A DNA stretch of 64,000 nt, taken from Actinotalea soli (GTDB lineage Bacteria; Actinomycetota; Actinomycetes; Actinomycetales; Cellulomonadaceae). The position numbers and the translations under genes are program-made. Each line of letters starts with the position of its first letter. Position 1 is the first letter of the stretch. Of this stretch, positions 25,003 to 33,768 are shown one piece after another. The notes under the pieces were generated by a model. That model saw only the letters and a program-made list of their open reading frames with translations. It made no database searches and was not told where the DNA came from. The stretch is from contig NZ_JAGEMK010000006.1 of the NCBI RefSeq assembly GCF_017565425.1, positions 124,001 to 188,000 on the forward strand. Reading direction: 5' to 3'.

Positions 25003-25890
25003 ATGACCACCGACCCGACCGCGACCCCCGCCGCACCCCTCGGCCTGGACCGCGTCGTCCGGGCCTGCCGCGCCATGGTCGAGGCCGGCGGTCCGGTGCC
25101 CACGGCCGAGCTCGCCGAGCTCACGGGGTGCAGCGAGCGTCAGCTCGTCCGCCTCTTCGCCGCCCACGCAGGCACGACCCCGCGGGCCTTCGGTCAGGCG
25201 GTGCGTGCGGGCGAGGTGCGGCGGCTGCTGCGCGAGCACGAGCAGGTCACCGAGGCGATCTTCGCGGCGGGCTTCGGCTCGGTCCGCTCCTTTTACGAGA
25301 CGGCGAGCCCCACCCTGGGCATGAACCCGCGCCAGTACGCCACGGGGGCCCCGGGCCAGGCCCTGCGCTGGACGACCGTGGACACCGACCTCGGCCAGGT
25401 GCTCGCCGTCGCGGGGGACCTCGGGCTCGCAGCCGTGCGCATCGGGCCCGACGTCGGCCCCCTCCTCGAGCAGGTGCGGCAGGAGTTCCCGGCCGCGCAC
25501 CTCGAGCAGGACGACGCCGGGCTGGCCGAGCTCGCCGACGGGCTGCGCGCCCTGGCCCGCGGCGACAGCCCGGGCACCGACCTGCCGGTCGACCTGCACG
25601 GCACGGCCTTCCAGGCCCGGGTGTGGGACGCCCTGCGCCGCATCCCCGCGGGCCAGACGCGCTCCTACACCGAGGTGGCCGAGGCGATCGGAGCCCCGAC
25701 GGCGGTCCGTGCGGTCGCGAGCGCCTGCGGGGCCAACCCCGTCGCCCTGGTGATCCCGTGCCACCGGGTGGTGCGCAGCGACGGCAGCCTGGGCGGGTAC
25801 CGCTGGGGCCTCGAGGTCAAGCAACGCCTCCTCGCCACCGAGGCGGCCGAGACCGAGGCAGCCGAGCACCCCGCCGAGCGGTCCGCATGA
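25003..25890 (+). CDS. AraC-type regulator fused to O6-methylguanine-DNA methyltransferase (Ada-like)
   Basis: A 295-residue DNA-repair protein. The N-terminal third is an AraC/Ada helix-turn-helix (AELTGCSERQLVRLFAAHAGTTPRAF, then a second helix pair around IFAAGFGSVRSFYE). The C-terminal half is the suicide methyltransferase with the acceptor Cys253 in IPCHRVV, plus the preceding SACGANPVALV motif. The zinc-binding methylphosphotriester domain of E. coli Ada is absent; the equivalent of the Ada C-terminal two-thirds is present. The next gene starts within its stop (ATGA). Regulation of its own promoter is suggested by the 10-bp direct repeats upstream. Confidence 0.9.
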   Translation: MTTDPTATPAAPLGLDRVVRACRAMVEAGGPVPTAELAELTGCSERQLVRLFAAHAGTTPRAFGQAVRAGEVRRLLREHEQVTEAIFAAGFGSVRSFYETASPTLGMNPRQYATGAPGQALRWTTVDTDLGQVLAVAGDLGLAAVRIGPDVGPLLEQVRQEFPAAHLEQDDAGLAELADGLRALARGDSPGTDLPVDLHGTAFQARVWDALRRIPAGQTRSYTEVAEAIGAPTAVRAVASACGANPVALVIPCHRVVRSDGSLGGYRWGLEVKQRLLATEAAETEAAEHPAERSA

Positions 25891-26873
25891 GCCGCCGTCC
25901 GCCCACCTGGGTGCTGGCGTACCTCGTGCTGGCCGTGGTGTGGGGCTGCTCCTTCGCCTTCGTCCAGGTGGGGCTGCGCTCGCTGACCCCGGTCCAGGTG
26001 GCCTTCGGCCGGCTCTTCCTGGGCGCCCTGGCCCTGCTCCTGCTCTCGGCGGTGCTGCGCCAACGACTCCCCCGTCGACGGCGCACCTGGGGGCACCTCC
26101 TCGTCGTCGGGGCGGTGCTCAACGCGGTGCCGTTCACGCTGTTCGCCGTCGGGCAGCAGCACGTGTCCTCGATCCTCGCGGGCATCATCAACGCCGCGAC
26201 CCCGCTGACCACCCTCGCGGTGATCCTCGCCGCCTACCCCGAGGAGCAGCCCACCCGGCGGCGCGTGCTGGGTCTGCTGATGGGGTTCCTCGGGGTGGCC
26301 GTCGTCCTCGGTGTCTGGGAGGGGTTCGCGGCCGGCCAGTGGTCGGGGGTGCTGGCCTGCCTGGGGGCGGTGACCTGCTACGGCATCGGGCTGCCGTACT
26401 CCCGGCGCCACCTGACCGGCTCCGGGGAGGGGCCCGTGGCCCTCGCGACGGGGCAGGTGTCCATGGGCTGCCTGCTCATGGTGCCGGTGCTGCTCGTCGC
26501 AGGGGTCGCGCCGCACGCGCCGGTCACCGCGACCGTGGTCTGGGCGATGGTCGCCCTGGGCGCTGTCGGCTCGGGCTTCGCCTTCGTCCTCAACTTCCAC
26601 GTGATCAAGCAGGCGGGCCCGAGCACCGCGAGCACCGTCACCTACCTGACCCCGCTGGTCGCGGCCGTCGTCGGGATCGCGGTGCTGGGCGAGGGCATCT
26701 CCTGGCACGAGCCCGTCGGCGGGCTGATCGTCCTCGCGGGGGTCGCCGTCGCGCAGTCCCGCCGGGCCGTCGCTAGCGTGGCCGCGATCCCTGCGGCGCC
26801 CGCACCACCTGCGCCAGCAGGGCCAGGACCGGCAGCTCGACCAGCGGCCCGAGCACCAGGGCCAGGGCGATGA
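25887..26873 (+). CDS. EamA-family drug/metabolite exporter
   Basis: This 328-residue membrane protein has ten predicted helices in two EamA repeats (VWGCSFAFVQVGLRSLTPVQVAFGRL at the start; AMVALGAVGSGFAFVLNFHVIK and VAVVLGVWEGF internally). Such proteins export small metabolites; the substrate is unknown. ATG at 25887 overlaps the Ada-like stop, so the two are probably co-transcribed. The C-terminal 33 residues are a low-complexity Ala/Pro tail encoded antisense to the 3' end of the convergent transporter gene, overlapping it by 101 bp. The tail is not part of the EamA fold. Confidence 0.87.
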   Translation: MSRRPPTWVLAYLVLAVVWGCSFAFVQVGLRSLTPVQVAFGRLFLGALALLLLSAVLRQRLPRRRRTWGHLLVVGAVLNAVPFTLFAVGQQHVSSILAGIINAATPLTTLAVILAAYPEEQPTRRRVLGLLMGFLGVAVVLGVWEGFAAGQWSGVLACLGAVTCYGIGLPYSRRHLTGSGEGPVALATGQVSMGCLLMVPVLLVAGVAPHAPVTATVVWAMVALGAVGSGFAFVLNFHVIKQAGPSTASTVTYLTPLVAAVVGIAVLGEGISWHEPVGGLIVLAGVAVAQSRRAVASVAAIPAAPAPPAPAGPGPAARPAARAPGPGR

Positions 26874-27735
26874 GGGGCCGGTCCGGGAAGGCCGCCACCG
26901 CGACCGCGAGCGCGATCGGCGAGTTCCGCGCCGTGGTCGTCATCACGAGGGTCACGCGCTGGTCGGCCGGGAGCCGGAGGAGCCGGGCGGCGGCCAGCGC
27001 TGCGAGCGGCGCGAGGACGAAGAAGATCCCGAGGGGCAGCAGCAGGAGCAGCACCGCGGTGCCGTGGTCGAGCACCGTGCGGGCCTGCGAGGCGACCATC
27101 GCCAGGACCGCCAGGCACAGCAGCGGCAGCACGACCCTGCTCGCCGGCCCGACGACGACGCGCTCCCGCCACGCCTCCCCCCGCGTCCGCACCGCGACCA
27201 GCCGCGCCGTCATCGCGAGGACCAGCGGCACCACGAGGACCACGAGGACGGCCTCGACGAGGGTCCCCGCATCGACCATCGCGGCCTCCCCGCCGAGGAG
27301 CAGCACGTAGACCGGGAGCAGCAGCAGCTGCAGCACGAGGTTGACCGGGAGCAGGGCCGCCGCGATGCCGCCGTGCCCGCGGGCCACGGCCGTGAACACC
27401 AGGTACCAGTCGGTGCACGGGGTGACCAGGAGGAGCAGCAGGCCGATCCTCAGGTCGGGCTGCCCGCCGAGCAGCCCCGCACCGAGGGCCCAGGCCAGGG
27501 CCGGGGTGAGCACGAAGTTGAGCACGAGGCTCGCGCCGAGCACCCCCCGCGCACGGCGGGCGTCCCGCAGGTCCCCGGCGTCGAGCTGGAGGAAGACCGC
27601 GACCAGCATCGCCAGGAGCAGCGGCAGCACGACCCGACCAGCGGCGTCGCCCACCGGGAACACCGACCCGAGCAGCAGCCCGGCGCCGGCCGCGAGCGCC
27701 ACGAGCACGCCCTGGAACCGTTCCGCGGTCGACAT
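26773..27735 (-). CDS. ACR3/bile-acid-symporter-type membrane transporter
   Basis: A 320-residue protein with about ten hydrophobic helices and a motif LLLLVTPCTDWYLVFTAVARG resembling the cysteine-bearing helix of ACR3-type arsenite carriers. A second conserved segment, MTTTARNSPIALAVAVAAFP, corresponds to the discontinuous helix of bile-acid:sodium symporter folds. An arsenite role is possible, but no arsR or arsC is adjacent. ATG at 27735 follows a GGAG site; a GTG at 27744 is in frame. Its 3' end overlaps the EamA gene tail to tail by 101 bp. Confidence 0.8.
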   Translation of the reverse strand: MSTAERFQGVLVALAAGAGLLLGSVFPVGDAAGRVVLPLLLAMLVAVFLQLDAGDLRDARRARGVLGASLVLNFVLTPALAWALGAGLLGGQPDLRIGLLLLLVTPCTDWYLVFTAVARGHGGIAAALLPVNLVLQLLLLPVYVLLLGGEAAMVDAGTLVEAVLVVLVVPLVLAMTARLVAVRTRGEAWRERVVVGPASRVVLPLLCLAVLAMVASQARTVLDHGTAVLLLLLPLGIFFVLAPLAALAAARLLRLPADQRVTLVMTTTARNSPIALAVAVAAFPDRPLIALALVLGPLVELPVLALLAQVVRAPQGSRPR

Positions 27736-27804
27736 GGCGCCCACTCCACCACAGGCCCCGAGCGCGATACCCGGCTCAGCGCTACGACCTGCCGGGTGCC
27801 CGCG

Positions 27805-28554
27805 CTACAGCTCCCAGGTCTGCAGCCGCCCGCACATGCCGTAGCGCCGCGGTCCGGGCCGCGGTCCGGTCGCGCTGATGGCGGCACCGGCCAGGTGCGT
27901 CGGATCGGCCGCGGCCAGGCCCGCGAGGGCCTCGACGGTCCGCGCGGTCGAGGCCTCGACCCCGTCGCGGACGATCTGCTGCCACTGCGGCACCCGGGAG
28001 CTCACGAGCCGGGCTGCGGCCGCGTGCAGCTCAGCCAGTCCCGCCCCACCGTCGCCCTCGACCCGCGCGCGCAGGGCCGCGTACCCCTCGAGGGCCAGGT
28101 CCCGCCGCGCCCGGGCCGCCGCCGCGACCACGTCGTCGTCCTCGGTGCCCTCGTCCTGAACGGGCAGGGTCACGGCCTCGCGGTAGCGCTCAGGGTCGGC
28201 GAGCACCGCGGGCGGGAAGGTCAGCACGGCGTCCCCCGCCTCGGGCAGCCCCGCGTTGGACATGACGACCACGAGGTCCAGCCCGCCGTCGTTGACCAGC
28301 CGGTGCACCACCCCGGGGCTGAACCACACCACGACCCCGGCCTCGAGCGGCGTCTCGGTGAACCCCTCGGCGCTCAGGGTCTGCACGGACCCGGTGCCGC
28401 CGAGCACCACGTAGCCCTCGCTCGAGGCGGTGTGCAGGTGCGGGGTCCCGCTGCCGACCAGCCCGGCGCCGTCGGGGGCCGGCCAGTCGTACACCCGCAG
28501 CCGGCTGACCGAGGTGCCGCCCGGGAAGGGCAGCGGCGCACCGGTGCCGCCCAT
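27805..28554 (-). CDS. Cupin-domain protein
   Basis: This 249-residue protein has an N-terminal cupin: motif 1 around GTPHLHTASSEGYVVLGG, with His residues and Glu as probable metal ligands, and motif 2 around WFSPGVVHRLVN. The C-terminal half is alpha-helical and Arg/Ala-rich, of unknown role. It is the last gene of a four-gene operon with a DUF6807 protein and two Gfo/Idh/MocA oxidoreductases, 4 bp after the DUF6807 stop. A sugar-derivative isomerase or a sugar-responsive binding protein is conceivable. Confidence 0.8.
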   Translation of the reverse strand: MGGTGAPLPFPGGTSVSRLRVYDWPAPDGAGLVGSGTPHLHTASSEGYVVLGGTGSVQTLSAEGFTETPLEAGVVVWFSPGVVHRLVNDGGLDLVVVMSNAGLPEAGDAVLTFPPAVLADPERYREAVTLPVQDEGTEDDDVVAAAARARRDLALEGYAALRARVEGDGGAGLAELHAAAARLVSSRVPQWQQIVRDGVEASTARTVEALAGLAAADPTHLAGAAISATGPRPGPRRYGMCGRLQTWEL

Positions 28555-28558
28555 CGCC

Positions 28559-29536
28559 TCAGCCCTCGCGACCGGCGGACCATGCCGTGAGCGCCGCGCG
28601 CCCCAGCCCGGCCAGCTCCTCGCCGCGGTCGGGGTCGGCCGCGCCGTCGGCGATGACCACCGCGTACCGGAACGTCAGCTCCGCCTGGGGCGGGAAGGGC
28701 ACCTCCTCGCTGAAGAAGGGCGCCGGGTTGACCCCCGCGAACCACTCGTTGCGCATGAACCACTGCGGCGGGTGCTGCGGGTTGGCCGTGTCGTCGACCA
28801 TGACGAGGGTCGAGTGCCGGGCGGTCTCGTCGTGCTGCCCGGTGAAGCCCATCCACTCGGCCCTGGTCCCGCGCACCTCCTCACCGCCCGCGTGCCCCGG
28901 GGCGAGGATGGTGCCGCCGGTGAAGGAGCGCGGCCCACGCCAGAAGAGGCCGCCGTACCCGGCGTTCTCGCGGCCCTTGGTGGTGGGCGAGCCGATGTCG
29001 AGGTCCTCCTCGCTCACGTTGCGCAGGGTCGAGGAGAAGGTCAGCACCCACACGTCCTCGGCCGGGGCCGTGACACCGAAGGCCCGCTGCTCGACGACGA
29101 CGGCGGTGCCGACCTCGCGCCCCTCGGTGGGCTGGGTGTGCCAGACGAGGTCGTGCGCGACGTGCACGCCGTCCTCGTCGACCTCGAGGGCGGTGAACCG
29201 CTCGTGGTCCATCGAGCCGTCGTTGTCGAGCTGGACGTAGCCCTGCCCGTGCACGTAGTTGGGCCCGCCCCAGAAGTTGTGCGGCCCGACGTTCGGCAGG
29301 GACCACGCGATGCCCTTGTGCCACACGTGGTCGTGCGGGCGGAACAGGCTGACCAGGTCCCCGCCGAGGGTGTGCAACGGGTGGAAGTAGGGCCGCGGGG
29401 ACTCGAGCTGCACGTCGTCGGGCTCGTAGACGTAGGTGAGCAGCGGCTGCCCGTCGCAGGAGACCTGCACCGAGCGGTCGAGGTCGTGCCGGACGGTCAG
29501 GTGCCGCGGGGTCGCGTCGTCGTGGTCGGTGGTCAT
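28559..29536 (-). CDS. DUF6807 (PmoA-like) protein
   Basis: This 325-residue protein matches the DUF6807 family, formerly labelled PmoA, through PYFHPLHTLGGDLVSLFRPHDHVWHKGI near the N-terminus and ARHSTLVMVDDTANPQHPPQWFMRNEWFAGVNPAPFF near the C-terminus. The family is commonly found beside Gfo/Idh oxidoreductases in sugar loci and has no proven activity; the old methane-monooxygenase name is misleading. No signal peptide. ATG at 29536 overlaps the stop of the preceding oxidoreductase. Confidence 0.87.
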   Translation of the reverse strand: MTTDHDDATPRHLTVRHDLDRSVQVSCDGQPLLTYVYEPDDVQLESPRPYFHPLHTLGGDLVSLFRPHDHVWHKGIAWSLPNVGPHNFWGGPNYVHGQGYVQLDNDGSMDHERFTALEVDEDGVHVAHDLVWHTQPTEGREVGTAVVVEQRAFGVTAPAEDVWVLTFSSTLRNVSEEDLDIGSPTTKGRENAGYGGLFWRGPRSFTGGTILAPGHAGGEEVRGTRAEWMGFTGQHDETARHSTLVMVDDTANPQHPPQWFMRNEWFAGVNPAPFFSEEVPFPPQAELTFRYAVVIADGAADPDRGEELAGLGRAALTAWSAGREG

Positions 29537-30660
29537 CGGTGGTCCCCCTCAGTGGTGGTGGTGGTGGTCGTCGTCATCCAGGGCGCCCCCGTGCCGTCCA
29601 TCCTGGAGTGGAACGGGTGCCCGGGCCCGATCTCGCCGCGTCGCACGGTCCTCCCGGTGAAGGCCGAGGCGTAGATCGCGGCGACCAGCTCGAGGGTGTC
29701 CCGGGCCTCGCGCAGGGTGACGGGCAGCGGGGTGCCGGCGTCGAGGGCGTCGAGGAGCACCCCCACCTGGCCGGTGTGGCTGCTGGACGGGGCGTCCGGG
29801 TCAGGCACCCAGTGCTCGGCCACCTGCTCGCTGCCGGGGGCCGGGGTGAAGGTCCAGTCGGCGTCGGTGTAGCCGTACAGGTGGTCGACCTCGAGGGTCG
29901 CGTGCTCGGTGTCGATGCGCAGCGAGGAGGTCTGCCGGGGCGAGACGAGGGAGTTGACGATCGTCGCGAGGGTCCCGTCGGCGAACCGCACCAGGGCCGT
30001 CGAGACGTCCTCGGTCTCGGTGTCCCGGGCCTGGCGCCCGGCCATCGCGCTGACCTCCTCCCAGGGCCCGAGCAGCGCGAGGAACAGGTCGATCTGGTGG
30101 ATGCCGTGGCCCATGGTCGGGCCACCGCCCTCGACCTCCCACCTGCCCCGCCACGGGACGGCGAAGTACTCGGGGTCGCGGAACCACAGGGTGTGGCAGG
30201 TCGCGACCAGGGGCCGGCCCAGCACGCCGTCGGCCAGGAGGCGGCGCGCGCGCTCGGCCCCCGCCCCGAAGCGGTGCTGGAAGACGACCGCGACGTCGAC
30301 CCCGGTGCGCTCGCTCACCGCGAGCAGCTCGTCGACCTCGGCCAGGCTCAGCGCGGGCGGCTTCTCCAGGAGCACGGGCACCCCGGCCTCGAGGCACTGC
30401 ACCGCGAGGGGCACGTGGGAGCCCGGCGGGGTGCAGATGTGCGCGAGGTCGGGCGGCCCGTCCTCGCCCCCGGCCAGCGCTGCGGCCAGGTCCGTGCCCC
30501 AGCTCGCGAGCCCGTGCTGCTCGGCGAAGCCCTGGGCTCGACCGGCGTCGAGGTCCACCCCGTGCCCGACGACGGCCCGGTCGGCGTGGGCGGCGACCGC
30601 GCCGGCGTGAGCCCCGGCGATCGCCCCGGTCCCGATCATGAGGGTCCGACGACGGCTCAC
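29533..30660 (-). CDS. Gfo/Idh/MocA-family oxidoreductase A
   Basis: A 375-residue NAD(P)-dependent dehydrogenase. The N-terminal Rossmann domain starts TLMIGTGAIAGAHAGAV, and the EKPPALSLAEVDELL motif holds the catalytic-region Lys. A C-terminal alpha/beta domain carries GGGPTMGHGIHQIDLFLALLG. Start and stop overlap the neighbouring genes by 4 bp. Members oxidise or reduce sugar or inositol derivatives; the substrate is not evident. A homologous partner lies immediately upstream, so the two may act in sequence, as in 3-keto-glycoside pathways. A histidine-rich stretch is not present. Confidence 0.88.
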   Translation of the reverse strand: MSRRRTLMIGTGAIAGAHAGAVAAHADRAVVGHGVDLDAGRAQGFAEQHGLASWGTDLAAALAGGEDGPPDLAHICTPPGSHVPLAVQCLEAGVPVLLEKPPALSLAEVDELLAVSERTGVDVAVVFQHRFGAGAERARRLLADGVLGRPLVATCHTLWFRDPEYFAVPWRGRWEVEGGGPTMGHGIHQIDLFLALLGPWEEVSAMAGRQARDTETEDVSTALVRFADGTLATIVNSLVSPRQTSSLRIDTEHATLEVDHLYGYTDADWTFTPAPGSEQVAEHWVPDPDAPSSSHTGQVGVLLDALDAGTPLPVTLREARDTLELVAAIYASAFTGRTVRRGEIGPGHPFHSRMDGTGAPWMTTTTTTTTEGDHR

Positions 30661-32042
30661 AGGTCGACCCCCAGGTCGAGGTCGGCGATCGCGACGGCCT
30701 GGCGGGTCCGCATCGACTCGTTGGCCGCGATGCCCACGGCGACCGCGCGCAGACCGTCGAGGTACCCCGCGGGGCGACCGAGGGGGTCCTGCCCCGGCCC
30801 GCGGAAGACGTCGGCCAGCAGGATCGCGTCCCCGCCACCGTGCCCGCCGATGCCCTCGGGGATGGGGTGCTCGGTGGCCCGCTCCCAGTGCCGCTGCACC
30901 AGCAGCCGGTCACCGACCGGGCGCAGGGAGTCCCCCGCGAAGGCCTCGGGGGTCGCGCTCGGGTCGAGCACCGCGCGGCCCTCCTCGTCGAACTCGACCG
31001 AGCCGCGCTCGACGACCTCGAGCTCGGCCCGCCCCTCGGTGCCGTTCACGGTGACCTTGTACCCCTCCCAGGGCGCGTGGGCGTTGAGGGAGTAGGTCAG
31101 GGTCGCGCCGCCGCGGTAGTCGACCAGCACGGCCATCGTGTCCTCGATGGTGATGCCGGGGCCGAAGACGTCCTGGTCGCGGCGGTAGCCGTCGTGGTGC
31201 TCGGCGTCGAGGTAGAGGGCCTTGAGCCGCGGGTCCTGCTCGAGGTCCAGGCACCAGTGGTCCTCGGCGTGGCCCGTGCCGCGCTCGGGCCGGTCGGTCA
31301 TCCCGCGGGAGGCCGCGGCCTCGTCGCCGTAGAAGCGCAGGGCGCCGCTCGCGTAGACCCGCTCGGGCACGTCGTCGAGCCACCAGTTCACGAGGTCGAC
31401 GTGGTGGCTCGACTTGTGGATCAGCAGCCCGCCCGAGAGGTCCTTGCGCCGGTGCCAGCGGCGGAAGTAGTCCGCCCCGTGGACGGTGTCCAGGGCCCAC
31501 TCGAAGTGCACCGAGGTCGGGGTGCCGATGGCCCCCGAGGCGATGACCTCGCGCAGCGAGCTGTTCCGCGGGGCGTACCGGTAGTTGAAGGTCATGACGA
31601 CGTCGCGGCCGGTCTCCGCCACCGCGCCGGTGATGGTGCGGCAGCCGTCGGCGTCGATGGTCAGCGGCTTCTCGACCACGGCGTCGGCCCCCGCGGCCAG
31701 CGTCCGGGAGACCAGGTCGGCGTGGGTGTGGTCGGGGGCCGTGACGATCACGACGTCGACCCTCTGCTCGGCGATCATCCGCTCGAGGTCGGCCGGGAGG
31801 TAGCGCGGCAGCGGGTCAGGGCCTCCGCGCTGGGCCACCTGGGTGTCGTAGTACTCGGCCCGGGTCGGGTTGGGCTCGCACCACGCCACGAGCTCGGCGA
31901 CCTCGGCGTGCGCCCCGAGGATCGCGTCGACGTACATCCACGCCCGGTGGCCGGTCCCAGCCACGGCGTACCTGCGTCGGCCGGAGGCGGGGGCCGGTCG
32001 TGCTGGCTGGGCGGTCGGGGCTGGCTGTGCTGGATGGATCAC
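30657..32042 (-). CDS. Gfo/Idh/MocA-family oxidoreductase B
   Basis: This 461-residue dehydrogenase is longer than usual, with about 100 extra residues in its C-terminal half. It has a Rossmann fold (YAVAGTGHRAWMYVDAIL), the EKPLTIDADGCR motif and a GGLLIHKSSHHVDLVNWWL segment with the probable catalytic His. It heads the operon B-A-DUF6807-cupin and is divergent from the GH51 gene. A palindrome with GGAA/TTCC arms (32076-32091) lies 34 bp upstream. The substrate is unknown. Confidence 0.87.
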   Translation of the reverse strand: MIHPAQPAPTAQPARPAPASGRRRYAVAGTGHRAWMYVDAILGAHAEVAELVAWCEPNPTRAEYYDTQVAQRGGPDPLPRYLPADLERMIAEQRVDVVIVTAPDHTHADLVSRTLAAGADAVVEKPLTIDADGCRTITGAVAETGRDVVMTFNYRYAPRNSSLREVIASGAIGTPTSVHFEWALDTVHGADYFRRWHRRKDLSGGLLIHKSSHHVDLVNWWLDDVPERVYASGALRFYGDEAAASRGMTDRPERGTGHAEDHWCLDLEQDPRLKALYLDAEHHDGYRRDQDVFGPGITIEDTMAVLVDYRGGATLTYSLNAHAPWEGYKVTVNGTEGRAELEVVERGSVEFDEEGRAVLDPSATPEAFAGDSLRPVGDRLLVQRHWERATEHPIPEGIGGHGGGDAILLADVFRGPGQDPLGRPAGYLDGLRAVAVGIAANESMRTRQAVAIADLDLGVDL

Positions 32043-32075
32043 GCGCGTCCTTGGTCGTGAGGTCTCGAGGCACGT

Positions 32076-32091
32076 CGGAAAGCGCCTTCCG
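32076..32091. promoter_or_regulatory. Inverted repeat between oxidoreductase operon and GH51
   Basis: CGGAAAGCGCCTTCCG has CGGAA/TTCCG arms around a GCG centre. It resembles CGGGAAGCGCATTCCCG upstream of the PL11 gene (58132-58148), so one LacI-type regulator might bind both. Confidence 0.45.
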
Positions 32092-32121
32092 GATGCCGCA
32101 AACCCTACAGGGCGACGGTGT

Positions 32122-32150
32122 TTGACAACGATGTAGATCCATCATTAGAT
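32122..32150 (+). promoter_or_regulatory. Possible sigma70 promoter of the GH51 gene
   Basis: A perfect TTGACA (32122-32127) is followed after 17 bp by TTAGAT (32145-32150), which matches the -10 consensus only weakly. The surrounding stretch is clearly AT-richer than the rest of the window, and the GH51 start is 39 bp downstream. Confidence 0.4.
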
Positions 32151-32189
32151 CGATACGACCCCGATCCTGCTGAGCACACCGAGGAACCG

Positions 32190-33731
32190 ATGACGACGTC
32201 GCACGCCCGCGTCCTGCTCCACCCCGGCTACACCGTGGGCCCCGTCGACCGCCGCGTCTTCGGGTCCTTCGTCGAGCACCTCGGTCGGGCGGTGTACACC
32301 GGCATCTACGAGCCTGACCACGCCACGGCCGACGAGCACGGTTTTCGCCGTGACGTCGCCGACCTCACCCGCGAGCTCGGCGCGACCATGCTCCGCTACC
32401 CGGGTGGCAACTTCGTCTCCAACTACGTGTGGGAGGACGCCGTCGGGCCGGTCGAGGACCGCAAGCCCTTCATCGACCTCGCGTGGCGGACCATCGAGCC
32501 CAACACCGTGGGGACCGACGAGTTCCTGCAGTGGGCCGAGCGCGAGGGCATCGAGCCGATGATGGCCGTCAACCTCGGCACCCGGGGCGTGGCCGAGGCC
32601 GCGGCCCTGCTGGAGTACTGCAACGGCGAGGCCGGCTCGCGCTGGGCGGACCTGCGCATCGCCAACGGCCGCGAGAAGCCCTACGGGGTCAAGCTCTGGT
32701 GCCTGGGGAACGAGATGGACGGCCCGTGGCAGATCGGCCACAAGGACGCCCACGAGTACGGCAAGCTCGCCGCCGAGGCCGGCAAGGCCATGAAGCTGGT
32801 CGACCCCTCGATCGAGCTCGTCGTGTGCGGCTCCTCCTCGATGGACATGGACACCTTCGGCGAGTGGGAGCAGACGGTCCTGGGCTACACCTACGACCTG
32901 GTCGACCACATCTCGATGCACGCCTACTACGAGGAGCACAGCGGCGACCGCGCCTCCTTCCTCGGCTCGGGCACCTCGATGGACCGGTTCATCCGTCGCG
33001 TGGTCGCCTCGGCCGACGCGGTCGGTGCCCGCCGCCGCTCGGACAAGAAGATCACCATCTCCTTCGACGAGTGGAACGTCTGGTACCTGCAGACCCGGTT
33101 CGAGGGCGAGGCCAACATCCCGCTGCGCCCGGCTCCCGCGCGCATCATCGAGGACGTCTACTCGGGGCTCGACGCCGTGGTGGTCGGCGACCTCATGGTG
33201 ACCCTGCTCAACCACGCCGACCGGGTGCCCGTGGCCTGCTTGGCCCAGCTGGTCAACGTCATCGCCCCGATCATGACCGAGCCCGGCGGTGAGGCCTGGC
33301 GCCAGCCGACCTTCCACCCCTTCGCGACCACCGCCCGCCTGGCCCAGGGCACCGCCCTCGACCTGCGCGTCGACTCCCCCACCACGACGACGGCACGGCA
33401 CGGCGAGGTCCCGACGGTCACGGCTGCCTCGACCTGGGACGAGGAGTCCGGGGCCTTCGCCCTGTTCCTCACCAACCGCACGGCCGAGCCGGTCGAGGTC
33501 ACGGTGGACCACACGGGCCTGTCGGTGGTCCTCGCAGGCGGGTACCGCATGGTCGCCGACCACGAGCCCGCGGTCGAAGGCCCCGAGCACGCGGCCAAGG
33601 TCGCGGCCGGGTGCTGGAGCGAGCTCGAGGCCCCGGTGCCCAGCCCCGCCGCCGGCACGACGCCCTCCCTCACCGTGACCCTGGCCCCCGAGTCCTGGAC
33701 CGCCTGGCACGGCACGGCCCAGCGCGCCTGA
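32190..33731 (+). CDS. GH51 alpha-L-arabinofuranosidase
   Basis: A 513-residue enzyme removing arabinofuranose from arabinan, arabinoxylan or their oligosaccharides. GH51 signatures are GSFVEHLGRAVYTGIYEP, RYPGGNFVSNYVWED, acid/base Glu175 in LWCLGNEMDG and nucleophile Glu294 in ISFDEWNVWY. There is no signal peptide, so it is probably intracellular. ATG at 32190 has a GAGGAA site; an earlier ATG at 32118 would lie over the promoter. It is divergent from the Gfo/Idh operon, with shared regulatory DNA. Confidence 0.93.
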   Translation: MTTSHARVLLHPGYTVGPVDRRVFGSFVEHLGRAVYTGIYEPDHATADEHGFRRDVADLTRELGATMLRYPGGNFVSNYVWEDAVGPVEDRKPFIDLAWRTIEPNTVGTDEFLQWAEREGIEPMMAVNLGTRGVAEAAALLEYCNGEAGSRWADLRIANGREKPYGVKLWCLGNEMDGPWQIGHKDAHEYGKLAAEAGKAMKLVDPSIELVVCGSSSMDMDTFGEWEQTVLGYTYDLVDHISMHAYYEEHSGDRASFLGSGTSMDRFIRRVVASADAVGARRRSDKKITISFDEWNVWYLQTRFEGEANIPLRPAPARIIEDVYSGLDAVVVGDLMVTLLNHADRVPVACLAQLVNVIAPIMTEPGGEAWRQPTFHPFATTARLAQGTALDLRVDSPTTTTARHGEVPTVTAASTWDEESGAFALFLTNRTAEPVEVTVDHTGLSVVLAGGYRMVADHEPAVEGPEHAAKVAAGCWSELEAPVPSPAAGTTPSLTVTLAPESWTAWHGTAQRA

Positions 33732-33768
33732 GCCTGCGGGCCGCACCACCTGCCGACCCGCGCCCTCC

